Source: CAYXZO01 sp964469505
GTDB taxonomy: Bacteria; Fidelibacterota; UBA8477; JABMPR01
Assembly: GCA_964469505.1 (NCBI GenBank)
Contig: CAYXZO010000013.1
Span: 1-48,365, forward strand
Direction: 5' to 3'
DNA: 48,365 nucleotides
The notes below the pieces were generated by a model. That model saw only the letters and a list, made by a program, of their open reading frames with translations, did no database searches and was not told the DNA's origin. Below, piece after piece: positions 1 through 7,788 of this stretch. Each line of letters begins with the position of its first letter. Position 1 is the first letter of the stretch. Both the position numbers and the translations under genes were made by a program.

Positions 1-60
1 ATCTCCGGCGAACTGCGCGTGCCGGAAGTGGAGAAGATTCTGGAGGAGAAAGGGTTATGA
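1..60 (+). CDS. HsdS-like specificity subunit, C-terminal tail (partial)
   Basis: Only the last 19 codons plus TGA are in the window, and the 5' part lies before base 1. The peptide ISGELRVPEVEKILEEKGL resembles the end of type I restriction specificity subunits, where a short basic/acidic helix follows an L-I-S-G-E-L-R-V type motif. The stop overlaps the next start as ATGA (57-60), so the downstream gene is probably translationally coupled. A near copy of this 60-base segment recurs at 1823-1882. Assignment to HsdS rests on the short motif and on the complete HsdR gene downstream; another protein with a similar tail is possible. Confidence 0.45.
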   Translation: MSGELRVPEVEKILEEKGL

Positions 61-1718
61 GCGCGTCTAAAGATTATCGACTCGATTTAGACTATCTTCT
101 CCAACAGGACCTTATCACTAATTTCATTCCGCGCATAGGGAAAGATCCGTGGCAGATTGTTTATGCCATTGATGACAAACATCCCGACAGATTTGCCATA
201 TTTTGCGCACTATTGGAGCCTGAAGCCGTGAGCAAGGCGTTGAAGGATAACAGTTGGGACTTACATATAGGTGATGGTCTTCCTGGTTTCAGCCTGTTTT
301 GGCAAGATGGGAAAGAAATTACGATTTATCACCGTTTCGGCATTGATGGGGTTCGTCCATTCGTCATATACAGGGGCTTTCACGGTGCCCGGCCATCTTA
401 CCTGGAGCTGTGCGAAGAGTTTCGTCACTTCCACAACCTTGCAGAGGATCATCAACGCCAGGTGTTCTTGGACTTCGACGAGTCGGGCTACGAGATAGAA
501 GTGGCTCAGATCACCGATCGTCAAGTAAAAATCAACTGGAAATACCTGCGCCAGTTTCTTGCGGCTACGCAGTTACATCTGGCCATATATTTCGACTCTG
601 TTCGCTACTCTCGGATTCCACTGCAGAATGTCCCTAAAGAAGATCGGTGGTTAAAATATAGAGACGAAAAAATCTGGTACTCTAGGAGTGTCGTGGAGTG
701 TGATTTCCAGGCTGACTACCGTACTTTTTCTCGTCTGCTGGGCAAGGTTATCATTGCACCACCGCCGATTGAGAAATGCGCTAAGTGGCCATTTGAGGAG
801 AAGGAAAAGGAACAAGATGTGTCCTTCATCATCGGTATTGCCCCAGATGGAACACCCATAGAATTCACATCCAACCCGGATAAGCTTTCCAACTATTTTG
901 GTGCTAATCCAGTAGCACCTCACTATTTAACGCCAGCTTATTTCCGAAGGGAGGTTTTGCAGAAATACTATGCTGAGCCCGAGCGTTACTCTGTTGAGGA
1001 TGGCTATCTCCGGTGCTTCGGACTATGGGGCATACAGATTGATAACGATCACCCGACTCACGTTGTCGCATTTCTCGGTGACCTTGGGCGTGATCTTCCC
1101 TACCGTGAGCGGTTACATTGGAAGCAGTTCAATGTACCTCCACCACCCGATGCAAGGATCAGTAAGACGTGCTTCCGTCGCAGCTTCCTTGCTCATTTCG
1201 TTGAACCTGAAAGTGTAGATCTGGTCTTTCGTCAAGAGTACCAACGATTGAATAGCACTTGGCGTGAAAAGATGGGATGGTCTCTCTTTCTTGATCCAAA
1301 GCCCGAAGATGAACATATTCTGCAGACTATCCATCTTCCGGTTACTGGCTCTCGACGTGAATTAGACGAGCAGATTCTTTGGCTTACAAAATTACTTGTG
1401 GATTCGTTAAATGAGGAAGAATTGGCTAAAGCATTACCGGAGAAGCACCGTGATGAGAAGGGCATCAGCAAGTTCGAACGCTTTCTTGAAAACAAAGGAT
1501 TCGAGCATAAAGAAGAGGTAATCCACTTCCTGAAGGACTTACAGAGACTACGTTCCACAGGTGTTGCACATCGTAAAGGTGCTAAGTACGAAAAAACTCT
1601 CTCCCAACTTGGGCTATTGGGAAAGAAAGGCCCGGAGGTAATGAAGATTCTCCTGACAAGAGCAGTAAACCTTCTTCGGCTTCTAAATAAATGGGCTACC
1701 AACGGGAGCGAAGGATGA
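57..1718 (+). CDS. Unknown 553-aa protein with HEPN-like C-terminal motif, in a type I RM locus
   Basis: I do not recognise a named family. The N-terminal ~430 residues look soluble, with no signal peptide or membrane segment, and are rich in aromatic and charged residues. The C-terminal ~120 residues are helical and contain RSTGVAH (R499, H505), an R-x5-H pattern of the sort found in HEPN ribonucleases, followed by RKG. Start ATG at 57 overlaps the upstream HsdS-like stop (ATGA), and its own stop overlaps the next ORF start at 1715 (ATGA). The gene sits between an HsdS-like tail and hsdR, where accessory phage-defence genes such as anticodon nucleases are often found. A nuclease or abortive-infection role is therefore an inference from position and one motif. 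It could instead be an RM accessory protein without nuclease activity. Confidence 0.75.
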   Translation: MSASKDYRLDLDYLLQQDLITNFIPRIGKDPWQIVYAIDDKHPDRFAIFCALLEPEAVSKALKDNSWDLHIGDGLPGFSLFWQDGKEITIYHRFGIDGVRPFVIYRGFHGARPSYLELCEEFRHFHNLAEDHQRQVFLDFDESGYEIEVAQITDRQVKINWKYLRQFLAATQLHLAIYFDSVRYSRIPLQNVPKEDRWLKYRDEKIWYSRSVVECDFQADYRTFSRLLGKVIIAPPPIEKCAKWPFEEKEKEQDVSFIIGIAPDGTPIEFTSNPDKLSNYFGANPVAPHYLTPAYFRREVLQKYYAEPERYSVEDGYLRCFGLWGIQIDNDHPTHVVAFLGDLGRDLPYRERLHWKQFNVPPPPDARISKTCFRRSFLAHFVEPESVDLVFRQEYQRLNSTWREKMGWSLFLDPKPEDEHILQTIHLPVTGSRRELDEQILWLTKLLVDSLNEEELAKALPEKHRDEKGISKFERFLENKGFEHKEEVIHFLKDLQRLRSTGVAHRKGAKYEKTLSQLGLLGKKGPEVMKILLTRAVNLLRLLNKWATNGSEG

Positions 1719-1882
1719 GCAGGCGTTTATGCGAATCGGAACCTGAATCCGTCGCCCTGGCCTGGTTTGGGGCCATCAACCAGCCCGTTTCACAAGGTTT
1801 TTCTATCGCTTACGACACCCTCATTTCCGGTGAACTGCGCGTGCCGGATGTGGAGAAAATTTTAGAGGATGTTGCGGTGTGA
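1715..1882 (+). CDS. 55-aa chimeric ORF: HsdR-like N-terminus joined to HsdS-like tail
   Basis: A small ORF starts at ATG 1715, overlapping the previous stop as ATGA, with GGAGCGAAGG just upstream as a ribosome site. An upstream in-frame ATG at 1691 is less likely. Residues ~6-34 (ESEPESVALAWFGA followed by a Q-G-F-S-I-A stretch) resemble the extreme N-terminus of type I restriction subunit R (pattern E-S-x-x-E-x-A-A-L-x-W-x-...-G-P-x-I-A). From residue 36 the sequence becomes TLISGELRVPDVEKILED, a near copy of the HsdS tail at the window start. It looks like a recombination remnant kept in frame rather than a working protein. It could also have been retained only to preserve translational coupling into the GTG start of the transposase. 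Confidence 0.45.
   Translation: MSRRLCESEPESVALAWFGAINQPVSQGFSIAYDTLISGELRVPDVEKILEDVAV
1823..1869 (+). repeat. Direct repeat of the HsdS 3' end (second copy; first copy 1-47)
   Basis: Bases 1823-1869 match bases 1-47 at 41 of 47 positions by hand alignment, and similarity fades over the last 13 bases to the stop. Both copies are in the same strand and reading frame and end in a stop overlapping the next start codon. They flank the 553-aa gene, so the unit from 1 to 1822 looks like a duplicated or recombined module. Confidence 0.75.
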
Positions 1883-2649
1883 AATACAATCCCCATATCC
1901 ACCACCGCCGTTCAATCCGCCTGCGAGGATACGATTATTCCCAGCCGGGGATCTATTTCGTCACCATTTGTACCCAAAACCGCCTATGCCTGTTTGGTGA
2001 GGTGGCGGACGGAAAAATGACGTTGAATGAATATGGTCGGATCGTGGAACGGACCTGGAACGATTTACCGAACCACGTGGCCAATATTACATTGGACGCG
2101 TTTATTGTAATGCCCAACCACGTGCATGGAATTATAATCATTGAATCACCGCGTATTGTTGTTGGGATGGGTTCCCACGTAGGGGCGGGTTCCCACGTAG
2201 GGGCGGGTTCCCACGTAGGGGCGGGTTCCCACGTAGGGGCGGGTTCCGAACCCGCCCCTACGACGACGACAACGCCGACAACGTCGAAAAAAACCACCAC
2301 AACCGTATCAACCACGATGAACCCTGCCCCCACGGCAAAATCACCCCCATACGATTACGGTGCGAAAACAACGTCGATTATTTCCCTGCAACGTACCGGC
2401 AATATCCCGTTGAACAAAAAACGACATGGGTTACCCGAAATTGTCCGCCAATTCAAAACGTTTTCGGCCAGGCGTATCAATGAATTACGCCATACCCGCG
2501 GGCACCCCCTCTGGCAACGCAATTATTACGAACACATTGTGCGGAATGAGACCGAATTAAACCGTATCCGTGAATACATTCTTAAAAATCCCGTAAATTG
2601 GGCGCGAGACCAAAACAACCCATTGATTTCGCATCGTAAACACCTATGA
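1879..2649 (+). CDS. REP-associated tyrosine transposase (RAYT, Y1/IS200-like family)
   Basis: Single-strand HUH-type transposase of 256 aa. The N-terminal block (YDYSQPGIYFVTICTQNR) and MPNHVHGI with the metal-binding H-V-H at residues 81-83 are family hallmarks. The catalytic tyrosine lies in NYYEH (216-217), within a C-terminal block typical of RAYTs. Between the two is an ~85-residue low-complexity insert containing four GSHVGA repeats, then a Thr-rich stretch; it is encoded by the tandem repeat and palindrome annotated separately. Start is GTG at 1879, overlapping the upstream stop (GTGA), and its stop overlaps the HsdR start (ATGA), so it is embedded in the RM operon. RAYTs process REP palindromes and usually are not autonomous insertion sequences. 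No flanking target duplications were seen. Confidence 0.9.
   Translation: MKYNPHIHHRRSIRLRGYDYSQPGIYFVTICTQNRLCLFGEVADGKMTLNEYGRIVERTWNDLPNHVANITLDAFIVMPNHVHGIIIIESPRIVVGMGSHVGAGSHVGAGSHVGAGSHVGAGSEPAPTTTTTPTTSKKTTTTVSTTMNPAPTAKSPPYDYGAKTTSIISLQRTGNIPLNKKRHGLPEIVRQFKTFSARRINELRHTRGHPLWQRNYYEHIVRNETELNRIREYILKNPVNWARDQNNPLISHRKHL
2170..2241 (+). repeat. Four tandem 18-bp repeats inside the RAYT gene
   Basis: Four identical 18-bp units (GGTTCCCACGTAGGGGCG) at 2170-2187, 2188-2205, 2206-2223 and 2224-2241, each coding G-S-H-V-G-A. The unit length is a multiple of three, so copy-number change would keep the frame. The last unit runs directly into the palindrome at 2232-2262 and shares its GTAGGGGCGGGTTC half-site. 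Confidence 0.95.
2232..2262. repeat. REP-like palindrome within the RAYT coding sequence
   Basis: Perfect inverted repeat: the left arm (2232-2246, CGTAGGGGCGGGTTC) and the right arm (2248-2262) are exact reverse complements around one central base. This GTAGGGGCGGGTT/AACCCGCCCCTAC type of palindrome is widespread as a dispersed REP-like element in environmental bacterial genomes. Here it is translated in frame as G-A-G-S-E-P-A-P-T. A degenerate half-site follows near 2325-2335. Confidence 0.85.
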
Positions 2650-5600
2650 CCATTCTCACCGAAAACGCCATCGAACAGATGGCCCTTAATAACCTCAAAG
2701 ATCTGGGCTGGCAAACGGCCTTTGGTCCGGACATCGCCTGTGATGGTCTTTTCCCCGAACGCGACGCGGCGGCCAACTACCGTGATGTGGTGCTGGTGCA
2801 ACGGTTACGCGATACGCTGGCGCGGATAAATCCCAACATGCCGGATGCGGCCATTGAAGAAGCACTACGCCAGGTGTTGAAATTGGAAAGCCCAGCACTG
2901 ATCGAAAATAACCGCCATTTCCATAAAATGCTCACTGACGGTGTGGACGTTTCCTGGAGGGGAGCGGAAGGTGAACAGCACGGTAAGGTGTGGTTGCTAG
3001 ATGTAGAGAATCCCGAAAATAACGACTGGTTGGCGGTTAATCAGTTCACGGTTATTGAAAATAAACGGGAGCGCCGGCCGGATATCGTGCTGTTCCTGAA
3101 CGGTATGCCCCTGGTAGTGATGGAATTGAAAAACCTGGGTGCGGAACGGGCCACGCTGCGCCAGGCCTTCAACCAGTTACAAACCTACAAACAAGAAATT
3201 CCATCTCTTTTTGCATACAACGCAATTCTGGTCATATCCGACGGGATGCAAGCTCGTTTCGGTACCCTTACCTCCGGCTGGGACCGTTTCATGCCCTGGC
3301 GCACCATTGATGGGACTGACCTTTATCGCGAGCCCAATAACGAAAAACAGAGTGAGGGGGTACTTAAACCTGGGTTGGAAGTCCTGATTCATGGAATGCT
3401 CGCGCCTCATCGACTGCAGGATTACCTCTTGAACTTCATCACCTTCGAGGACCACGGCGGCGGTACCGCCGGCATCGCAAAAAAGGCGGCAGGGTACCAC
3501 CAGTACCATGCTGTAAACCAGGCGCTGGCTTCCACGTTGATCGCCTGTGGCATTGAAGCCCCGGCGGATATAAGCTACGCCCGTTTTGTCGAAGCCGAAG
3601 CCGGCGATCCGTATAAGACATCCGAACCCCCGCCGGAATACAAACCACGCTTCGGGGACCGGCGGGCGGGAGTCGTATGGCATACCCAGGGCTCGGGCAA
3701 GAGCCTTTCCATGGTGTTCTACGCCAGCAAGGTCATTCGCCACCCGGCCATGGAAAATCCCACCATTGTTGTGATCACTGATCGTAACGATCTTGACAAT
3801 CAGCTTTTCGCCATTTTCGATGCCAACCGGCAGATCTTACGTCAGACACCCGTACAAGCGGAGAGCAGGTCCGATTTGCGGGACCTATTACAGGTAGCCT
3901 CCGGCGGAGTAATCTTCACCACTATCCAGAAATTTTTCCCCGATAAAAAGGGAGACGCCTATCCTCTGCTTTCCGAGCGCAGCAATATCGTGGTCATCGC
4001 CGATGAGGCTCACCGCAGCCAATACGATTTCATCGACGGTTTCGCGCGCCATATGCGGGACGCTTTACCTAACGCTTCGTTTATCGGTTTTACCGGTACT
4101 CCCATTGAGAAAGCGGACCGTAATACCAGGGCTGTCTTCGGCGATTACATCTCAATCTACGATATCCAGCGCGCGGTAGAAGATGGAGCTACAGTGCCCA
4201 TCTATTATGAGAGCCGATTGGCCAAAATAGAGCTCGACGAAGCTGAGAAGCCCAAGCTAGATGAGGAATTCGAGGAAATTACTGAAACGGAAGAAGACGA
4301 AGCACGCAGACAGCGGTTACGCAGCAAGTGGGCTTCCCTTGAGGCCCTGGTTGGTGCGGAGAAGCGGATTCGCCTGGTGGCGAAGGATTTGGTGGAGCAT
4401 TTCGAGCGGCGGCAAGAAGCGTTGCTGGGCAAGGGAATGATCGTCTGCATGAGTCGCCGGATCTGTGTGGCCATGTACCAGGCTATCATCGAATTGCGGC
4501 CGGAATGGCATAGCGACGACGATAAACAGGGCCAAATTAAGATCGTCATGACGGGTTCAGCCTCTGATCCCGTCGAATGGCAGCCACATATTCGCAATAA
4601 GTCCGCCCGGGACTTTTTAGCTCATCGCTTTAAAGATCCGGACGACAAACTGCAACTGGTGATCGTACGTGACATGTGGCTTACCGGTTTTGATGTCCCC
4701 TGTCTTCACACCATGTATATCGATAAACCCATGAGCGGACATAGCTTGATGCAGGCTATCGCGCGCGTGAACCGGGTATTTCGTGATAAGCCCGGTGGAC
4801 TAATAGTGGATTATCTCGGAATCGCCGATTCACTTAAACGAGCATTAGCCGTGTATGCTGAAAGCGGTGGTAAAGGGAAAACTGCTGTTGACCAGGCCGA
4901 AGCAGTAGCTGTAATGAAAGAAAAATACGAGGTAGTACTGGGTATCTTGCACGGTTTTGAATATCATTTGTTACTCAGTGCCGATACCGCAACCCGCTTG
5001 CAGGGTATCGCGGATGCCATGGAGTTCATACTGGCTCAAGAGGATGGCAAGAAGCGCTATCTACGGGCGGTTGCCGCTTTATCCAAGGCATTTGCTTTAG
5101 CGATACCACACGAAGAGGCATTAGCCATTCGCGACGAGGTAGGTCTTTTTCAAGAGATTCGTGCAGCTTTGATTAAAACTACCGTAAGCAGGAAAGAACG
5201 GCCGACGGAAGGTATTGAAGCCGCTGTTCAACAACTGGTTTCCAGAGCGGTTTCTGGTCTGGATGTAGTGGACATTTTCGCAGCGGCTGGCCTAGACAAG
5301 CCCGATATTTCCATTTTGTCAGATGAGTTCCTGGCTGAAGTGCGGACGTTGCCGCAAAAAAATCTCGCAGTGGAAACCCTTAAAAAGCTTCTCCAGGACG
5401 AGATCAAAGTACGGCTGCGTAAAAACGTGGTGCAGTCGCGGGCATTCTCCGAAATGCTGGAAGAAGCGATGCGTAAGTACAACAACCGCACCCTCGCTGC
5501 TGCTTTAGTAATTGAGGAATTAATCGCCTTAGCCAAACAGATGAGGGAAGCCCAAAAACGGGGAGAAAAACTGGGGTTATCGGAGGATGAGATCGCCTTC

Positions 5601-5864
5601 TATGATGCCCTGGCAGCTAATGAGAGCGCTGTTGAAGTATTGGGGGATGAGACTTTAAAACAAATCGCCCAGGAGCTGGTGGATCGAGTTAGAAAAAGCG
5701 TTACTGTTGACTGGAGTAGACGCGAGAACGCCCGGGCGCAATTGAGGGTACTAGTGAAACGCATTCTAAGGAAATATGGATATCCGCCTGACAAGCAGGA
5801 ACGGGCCACGGAGCTGGTATTGGAGCAAACAGAGGTGCTGTGTACTGATTGGATAGCGGCATAA
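2646..5864 (+). CDS. hsdR: Type I restriction endonuclease subunit R (HsdR)
   Basis: 1072 aa, normal length for HsdR, the ATP-dependent translocase and nuclease of type I restriction-modification. The N-terminal PD-(D/E)xK nuclease is visible as RPDIVLFLNGMPLVVMELKN (D146, E160, K162). Superfamily 2 helicase motifs follow: Walker A GSGKS (349-353), DEAH (453-456), FTGTP (482-486) and an arginine-finger region QAIARVNRVFRDKPGG. The C-terminal ~300 residues are the helical domain that contacts the methylase core. About 35 residues between the nuclease and Walker A appear inserted relative to many HsdRs. Start ATG 2646 overlaps the RAYT stop. No hsdM or complete hsdS is in the window; they presumably lie upstream of base 1. 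Confidence 0.95.
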   Translation: MTILTENAIEQMALNNLKDLGWQTAFGPDIACDGLFPERDAAANYRDVVLVQRLRDTLARINPNMPDAAIEEALRQVLKLESPALIENNRHFHKMLTDGVDVSWRGAEGEQHGKVWLLDVENPENNDWLAVNQFTVIENKRERRPDIVLFLNGMPLVVMELKNLGAERATLRQAFNQLQTYKQEIPSLFAYNAILVISDGMQARFGTLTSGWDRFMPWRTIDGTDLYREPNNEKQSEGVLKPGLEVLIHGMLAPHRLQDYLLNFITFEDHGGGTAGIAKKAAGYHQYHAVNQALASTLIACGIEAPADISYARFVEAEAGDPYKTSEPPPEYKPRFGDRRAGVVWHTQGSGKSLSMVFYASKVIRHPAMENPTIVVITDRNDLDNQLFAIFDANRQILRQTPVQAESRSDLRDLLQVASGGVIFTTIQKFFPDKKGDAYPLLSERSNIVVIADEAHRSQYDFIDGFARHMRDALPNASFIGFTGTPIEKADRNTRAVFGDYISIYDIQRAVEDGATVPIYYESRLAKIELDEAEKPKLDEEFEEITETEEDEARRQRLRSKWASLEALVGAEKRIRLVAKDLVEHFERRQEALLGKGMIVCMSRRICVAMYQAIIELRPEWHSDDDKQGQIKIVMTGSASDPVEWQPHIRNKSARDFLAHRFKDPDDKLQLVIVRDMWLTGFDVPCLHTMYIDKPMSGHSLMQAIARVNRVFRDKPGGLIVDYLGIADSLKRALAVYAESGGKGKTAVDQAEAVAVMKEKYEVVLGILHGFEYHLLLSADTATRLQGIADAMEFILAQEDGKKRYLRAVAALSKAFALAIPHEEALAIRDEVGLFQEIRAALIKTTVSRKERPTEGIEAAVQQLVSRAVSGLDVVDIFAAAGLDKPDISILSDEFLAEVRTLPQKNLAVETLKKLLQDEIKVRLRKNVVQSRAFSEMLEEAMRKYNNRTLAAALVIEELIALAKQMREAQKRGEKLGLSEDEIAFYDALAANESAVEVLGDETLKQIAQELVDRVRKSVTVDWSRRENARAQLRVLVKRILRKYGYPPDKQERATELVLEQTEVLCTDWIAA

Positions 5865-5880
5865 TCTTACTTCAGCTTTC

Positions 5881-6044
5881 TCTCGCAAAGTCCGCCAAGG
5901 TCGCAAAGGCTTAGATGGTAAGAGTTTCCCTGCTTAATTAGGTTATCTTCTAGTAGAAGTATTAGAACCGTTAGTAAGAGCTGTTTTATGAAGAAACCTT
6001 AAAAAGCCGCGGCGTCCTTTGCGTACTTTGCGCCCTTTGCGAGA
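5881..6044. repeat. Imperfect inverted-repeat pair of CTTTGCG type
   Basis: Left arm 5881-5909 (starts TCTCGCAAAG, ends CGCAAAGG) and right arm 6016-6044 (starts CCTTTGCG, ends CTTTGCGAGA) are reverse complements at 24 of 29 positions, about 106 bases apart. Similar GCAAAG/CTTTGCG arrays are common intergenic repeats in many bacterial genomes. The spacer contains no ORF of note. It lies just behind hsdR, so it may be the edge of a non-autonomous element or of the defence island. Confidence 0.7.
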
Positions 6045-6082
6045 GCACATTTTCATTGTCTCAGCTCCTACAATCCCCCATC

Positions 6083-6250
6083 GTCACCTGGAGCGAGGTG
6101 GGACGTGACAAGCAGTCCTGGGAACTACTTTCTCAAAAGAAAAAGAAAAAAAGAAACCCAGGTCAGTTGGCAGCGGGGAGGCTTAAAAAACCCCAGATGT
6201 AGCGGCTGGCGGTAGCCGAGATTTGGGACACCGATTTAATTAGACAGCGT
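6083..6250. other. Gene-free segment between hsdR and nuoN with small hairpins
   Basis: The hsdR-nuoN gap is 5865-6266 (convergent genes). Besides the CTTTGCG pair it holds a hairpin CACCT (6085-6089)/AGGTG (6096-6100) nested within GTCAC (6083-6087)/GTGAC (6105-6109), and an inverted repeat CCTGGG (6117-6122)/CCCAGG (6157-6162) enclosing an A-rich tract. On the minus strand that tract reads as a T-rich run, so it may help end nuo transcription. A short stem CGGCT/AGCCG follows near 6200-6215. No gene is seen. Confidence 0.4.
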
Positions 6251-6266
6251 TTGCCTTAATACGAAC

Positions 6267-7760
6267 TTACGGCAGATAAAAACTCAACGCCCCGTTGGCC
6301 AGAGTGGACAGCGGATCACCGAAGATCCAGCCCACCAGCAGGGGGATGGCCAGGATGGTCAACAAAATCCCCATGCTCAGGGGCGGGTGGTCGTATTCGG
6401 AAGGCAGATCCGTTTTGACCAGATACATGGCCCATAAAACCCGCATGTAGTAATACAGCGAGATAACTCCATTCAAAACTCCAGCAATGGCCAGCCAGAA
6501 GAACTTATCTCCAGAACCCAGGAGGGCCCGGAATAGATAGAACTTGGCCACAAACCCGGCCGTGGGGGGAATACCGGTGAGCGCAAACATGAAAATTGCC
6601 ATAGTCACCCCCACCAGTGGGGCCTTATATCCCAGCCCCTGATATTCGCCGATGGTTTCGGTGCCGTAGCGATTTTGGATATAGATAGCCACGAAGAAAG
6701 CGCCCAGATTCATCAGCATGTAAACCGCGGCGTAATACATCACCGCGCTAATGCCCATCTGATTCAGCACCACCACTCCCATGAGCATGTAGCCGGCGTG
6801 GGCAATACTGGAATAGGCCAGCATACGTTTGATGTTCTGCTGCTGCAACGCCACCACATTACCCAGGGTCATGGTAAGCAGGGAAATCACCGCCAGAATC
6901 TCCGGCCATGGCAAAGTTCCCACTTCCCATTGGAGTAAGTTGGGATTACCGGCTGGGGTAAAAGCCAGGTTAAAGAATCTGATCAACACGGCGAAACCAG
7001 CCGCTTTGGGAGCTACGGAGAGATAAGCAGTGATGGGCGTGGGAGCGCCTTCGTACACATCGGGCGTCCAGTAATGAAAAGGTACGGCCGCTATTTTATA
7101 ACCGAATCCCACCAGCACCAGGGTAGCCACCAGCACCAGCATTAAGTGATTGGGAACTTGCATCTGTAACTGCTGATGGATCATATGCAGCCAGCCGGTG
7201 CCGGTCATGCCGTAGAGCAGAGAAAAACCGTACAGCAACATTCCAGAAGCGGCGGCACCGTAAATAACGTATTTAACCGCGGCCTCATTGGAGCGGGCCT
7301 TTTCTTTCAAATAACCGGCCAGCACGTAGCTCATGAGGCTCACCATTTCCAGGGCCAGGTAAATTGACATCAGGTGAGTAGCTCCCACCAGGAGGAAAAT
7401 CCCCAACAGCAATATCAACATCAGATTGAAATATTCACCCAGGCGGCGGCCTTCCAGTTCCTTGCACTGCAGTGAAACCCACACGACCAGGATGGTTGCC
7501 ACGGTTGCCACCCACTTGAAGAATAGGGCGAAACCGTCAGCGGCCAGCATATTGTAAAAAAGCCCCCGCGGTGGTAGCGAGCTTTGGTGCCACAATAGGG
7601 GCAGTAAAAGAACCAAACCTGCCAGTGCCCAGTACCCCACTCGACGCGAAACGGCCGGCCGGTGGAACAAATCCACTATCAGTACCACCAGGATGAGCAG
7701 CGTCAGATACAGTTCAGGAAGGAAGAACCCCAAATCTTTGAAAAGTACCGCGTTCGACAT
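6267..7760 (-). CDS. nuoN: NADH-quinone oxidoreductase subunit N
   Basis: 497-aa inner-membrane antiporter-like subunit of respiratory complex I, which couples quinone reduction to proton translocation. The sequence is almost entirely hydrophobic, with about 14 helices. The conserved core KIAAVPFHYWTPDVYEGAPTP carries the Lys and surrounding residues of the proton-channel helix. It is the last gene of the nuoABCDHIJKLMN operon and begins 28 bases after the nuoM stop. Confidence 0.96.
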   Translation of the reverse strand: MSNAVLFKDLGFFLPELYLTLLILVVLIVDLFHRPAVSRRVGYWALAGLVLLLPLLWHQSSLPPRGLFYNMLAADGFALFFKWVATVATILVVWVSLQCKELEGRRLGEYFNLMLILLLGIFLLVGATHLMSIYLALEMVSLMSYVLAGYLKEKARSNEAAVKYVIYGAAASGMLLYGFSLLYGMTGTGWLHMIHQQLQMQVPNHLMLVLVATLVLVGFGYKIAAVPFHYWTPDVYEGAPTPITAYLSVAPKAAGFAVLIRFFNLAFTPAGNPNLLQWEVGTLPWPEILAVISLLTMTLGNVVALQQQNIKRMLAYSSIAHAGYMLMGVVVLNQMGISAVMYYAAVYMLMNLGAFFVAIYIQNRYGTETIGEYQGLGYKAPLVGVTMAIFMFALTGIPPTAGFVAKFYLFRALLGSGDKFFWLAIAGVLNGVISLYYYMRVLWAMYLVKTDLPSEYDHPPLSMGILLTILAIPLLVGWIFGDPLSTLANGALSFYLP

Positions 7761-7788
7761 GCCTGCCCGGCTCCTCTCTCAGCCTTTC

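Noticed and set aside
1232..1702. 156-codon minus-strand frame in the 553-aa gene
   Set aside because: Arg/Ser-rich reverse frame of a coding region; no similarity to a known protein.
2170..2241. Tandem 18-bp repeats as a possible CRISPR array
   Set aside because: Units are directly adjacent with no spacers and are translated as part of the transposase.
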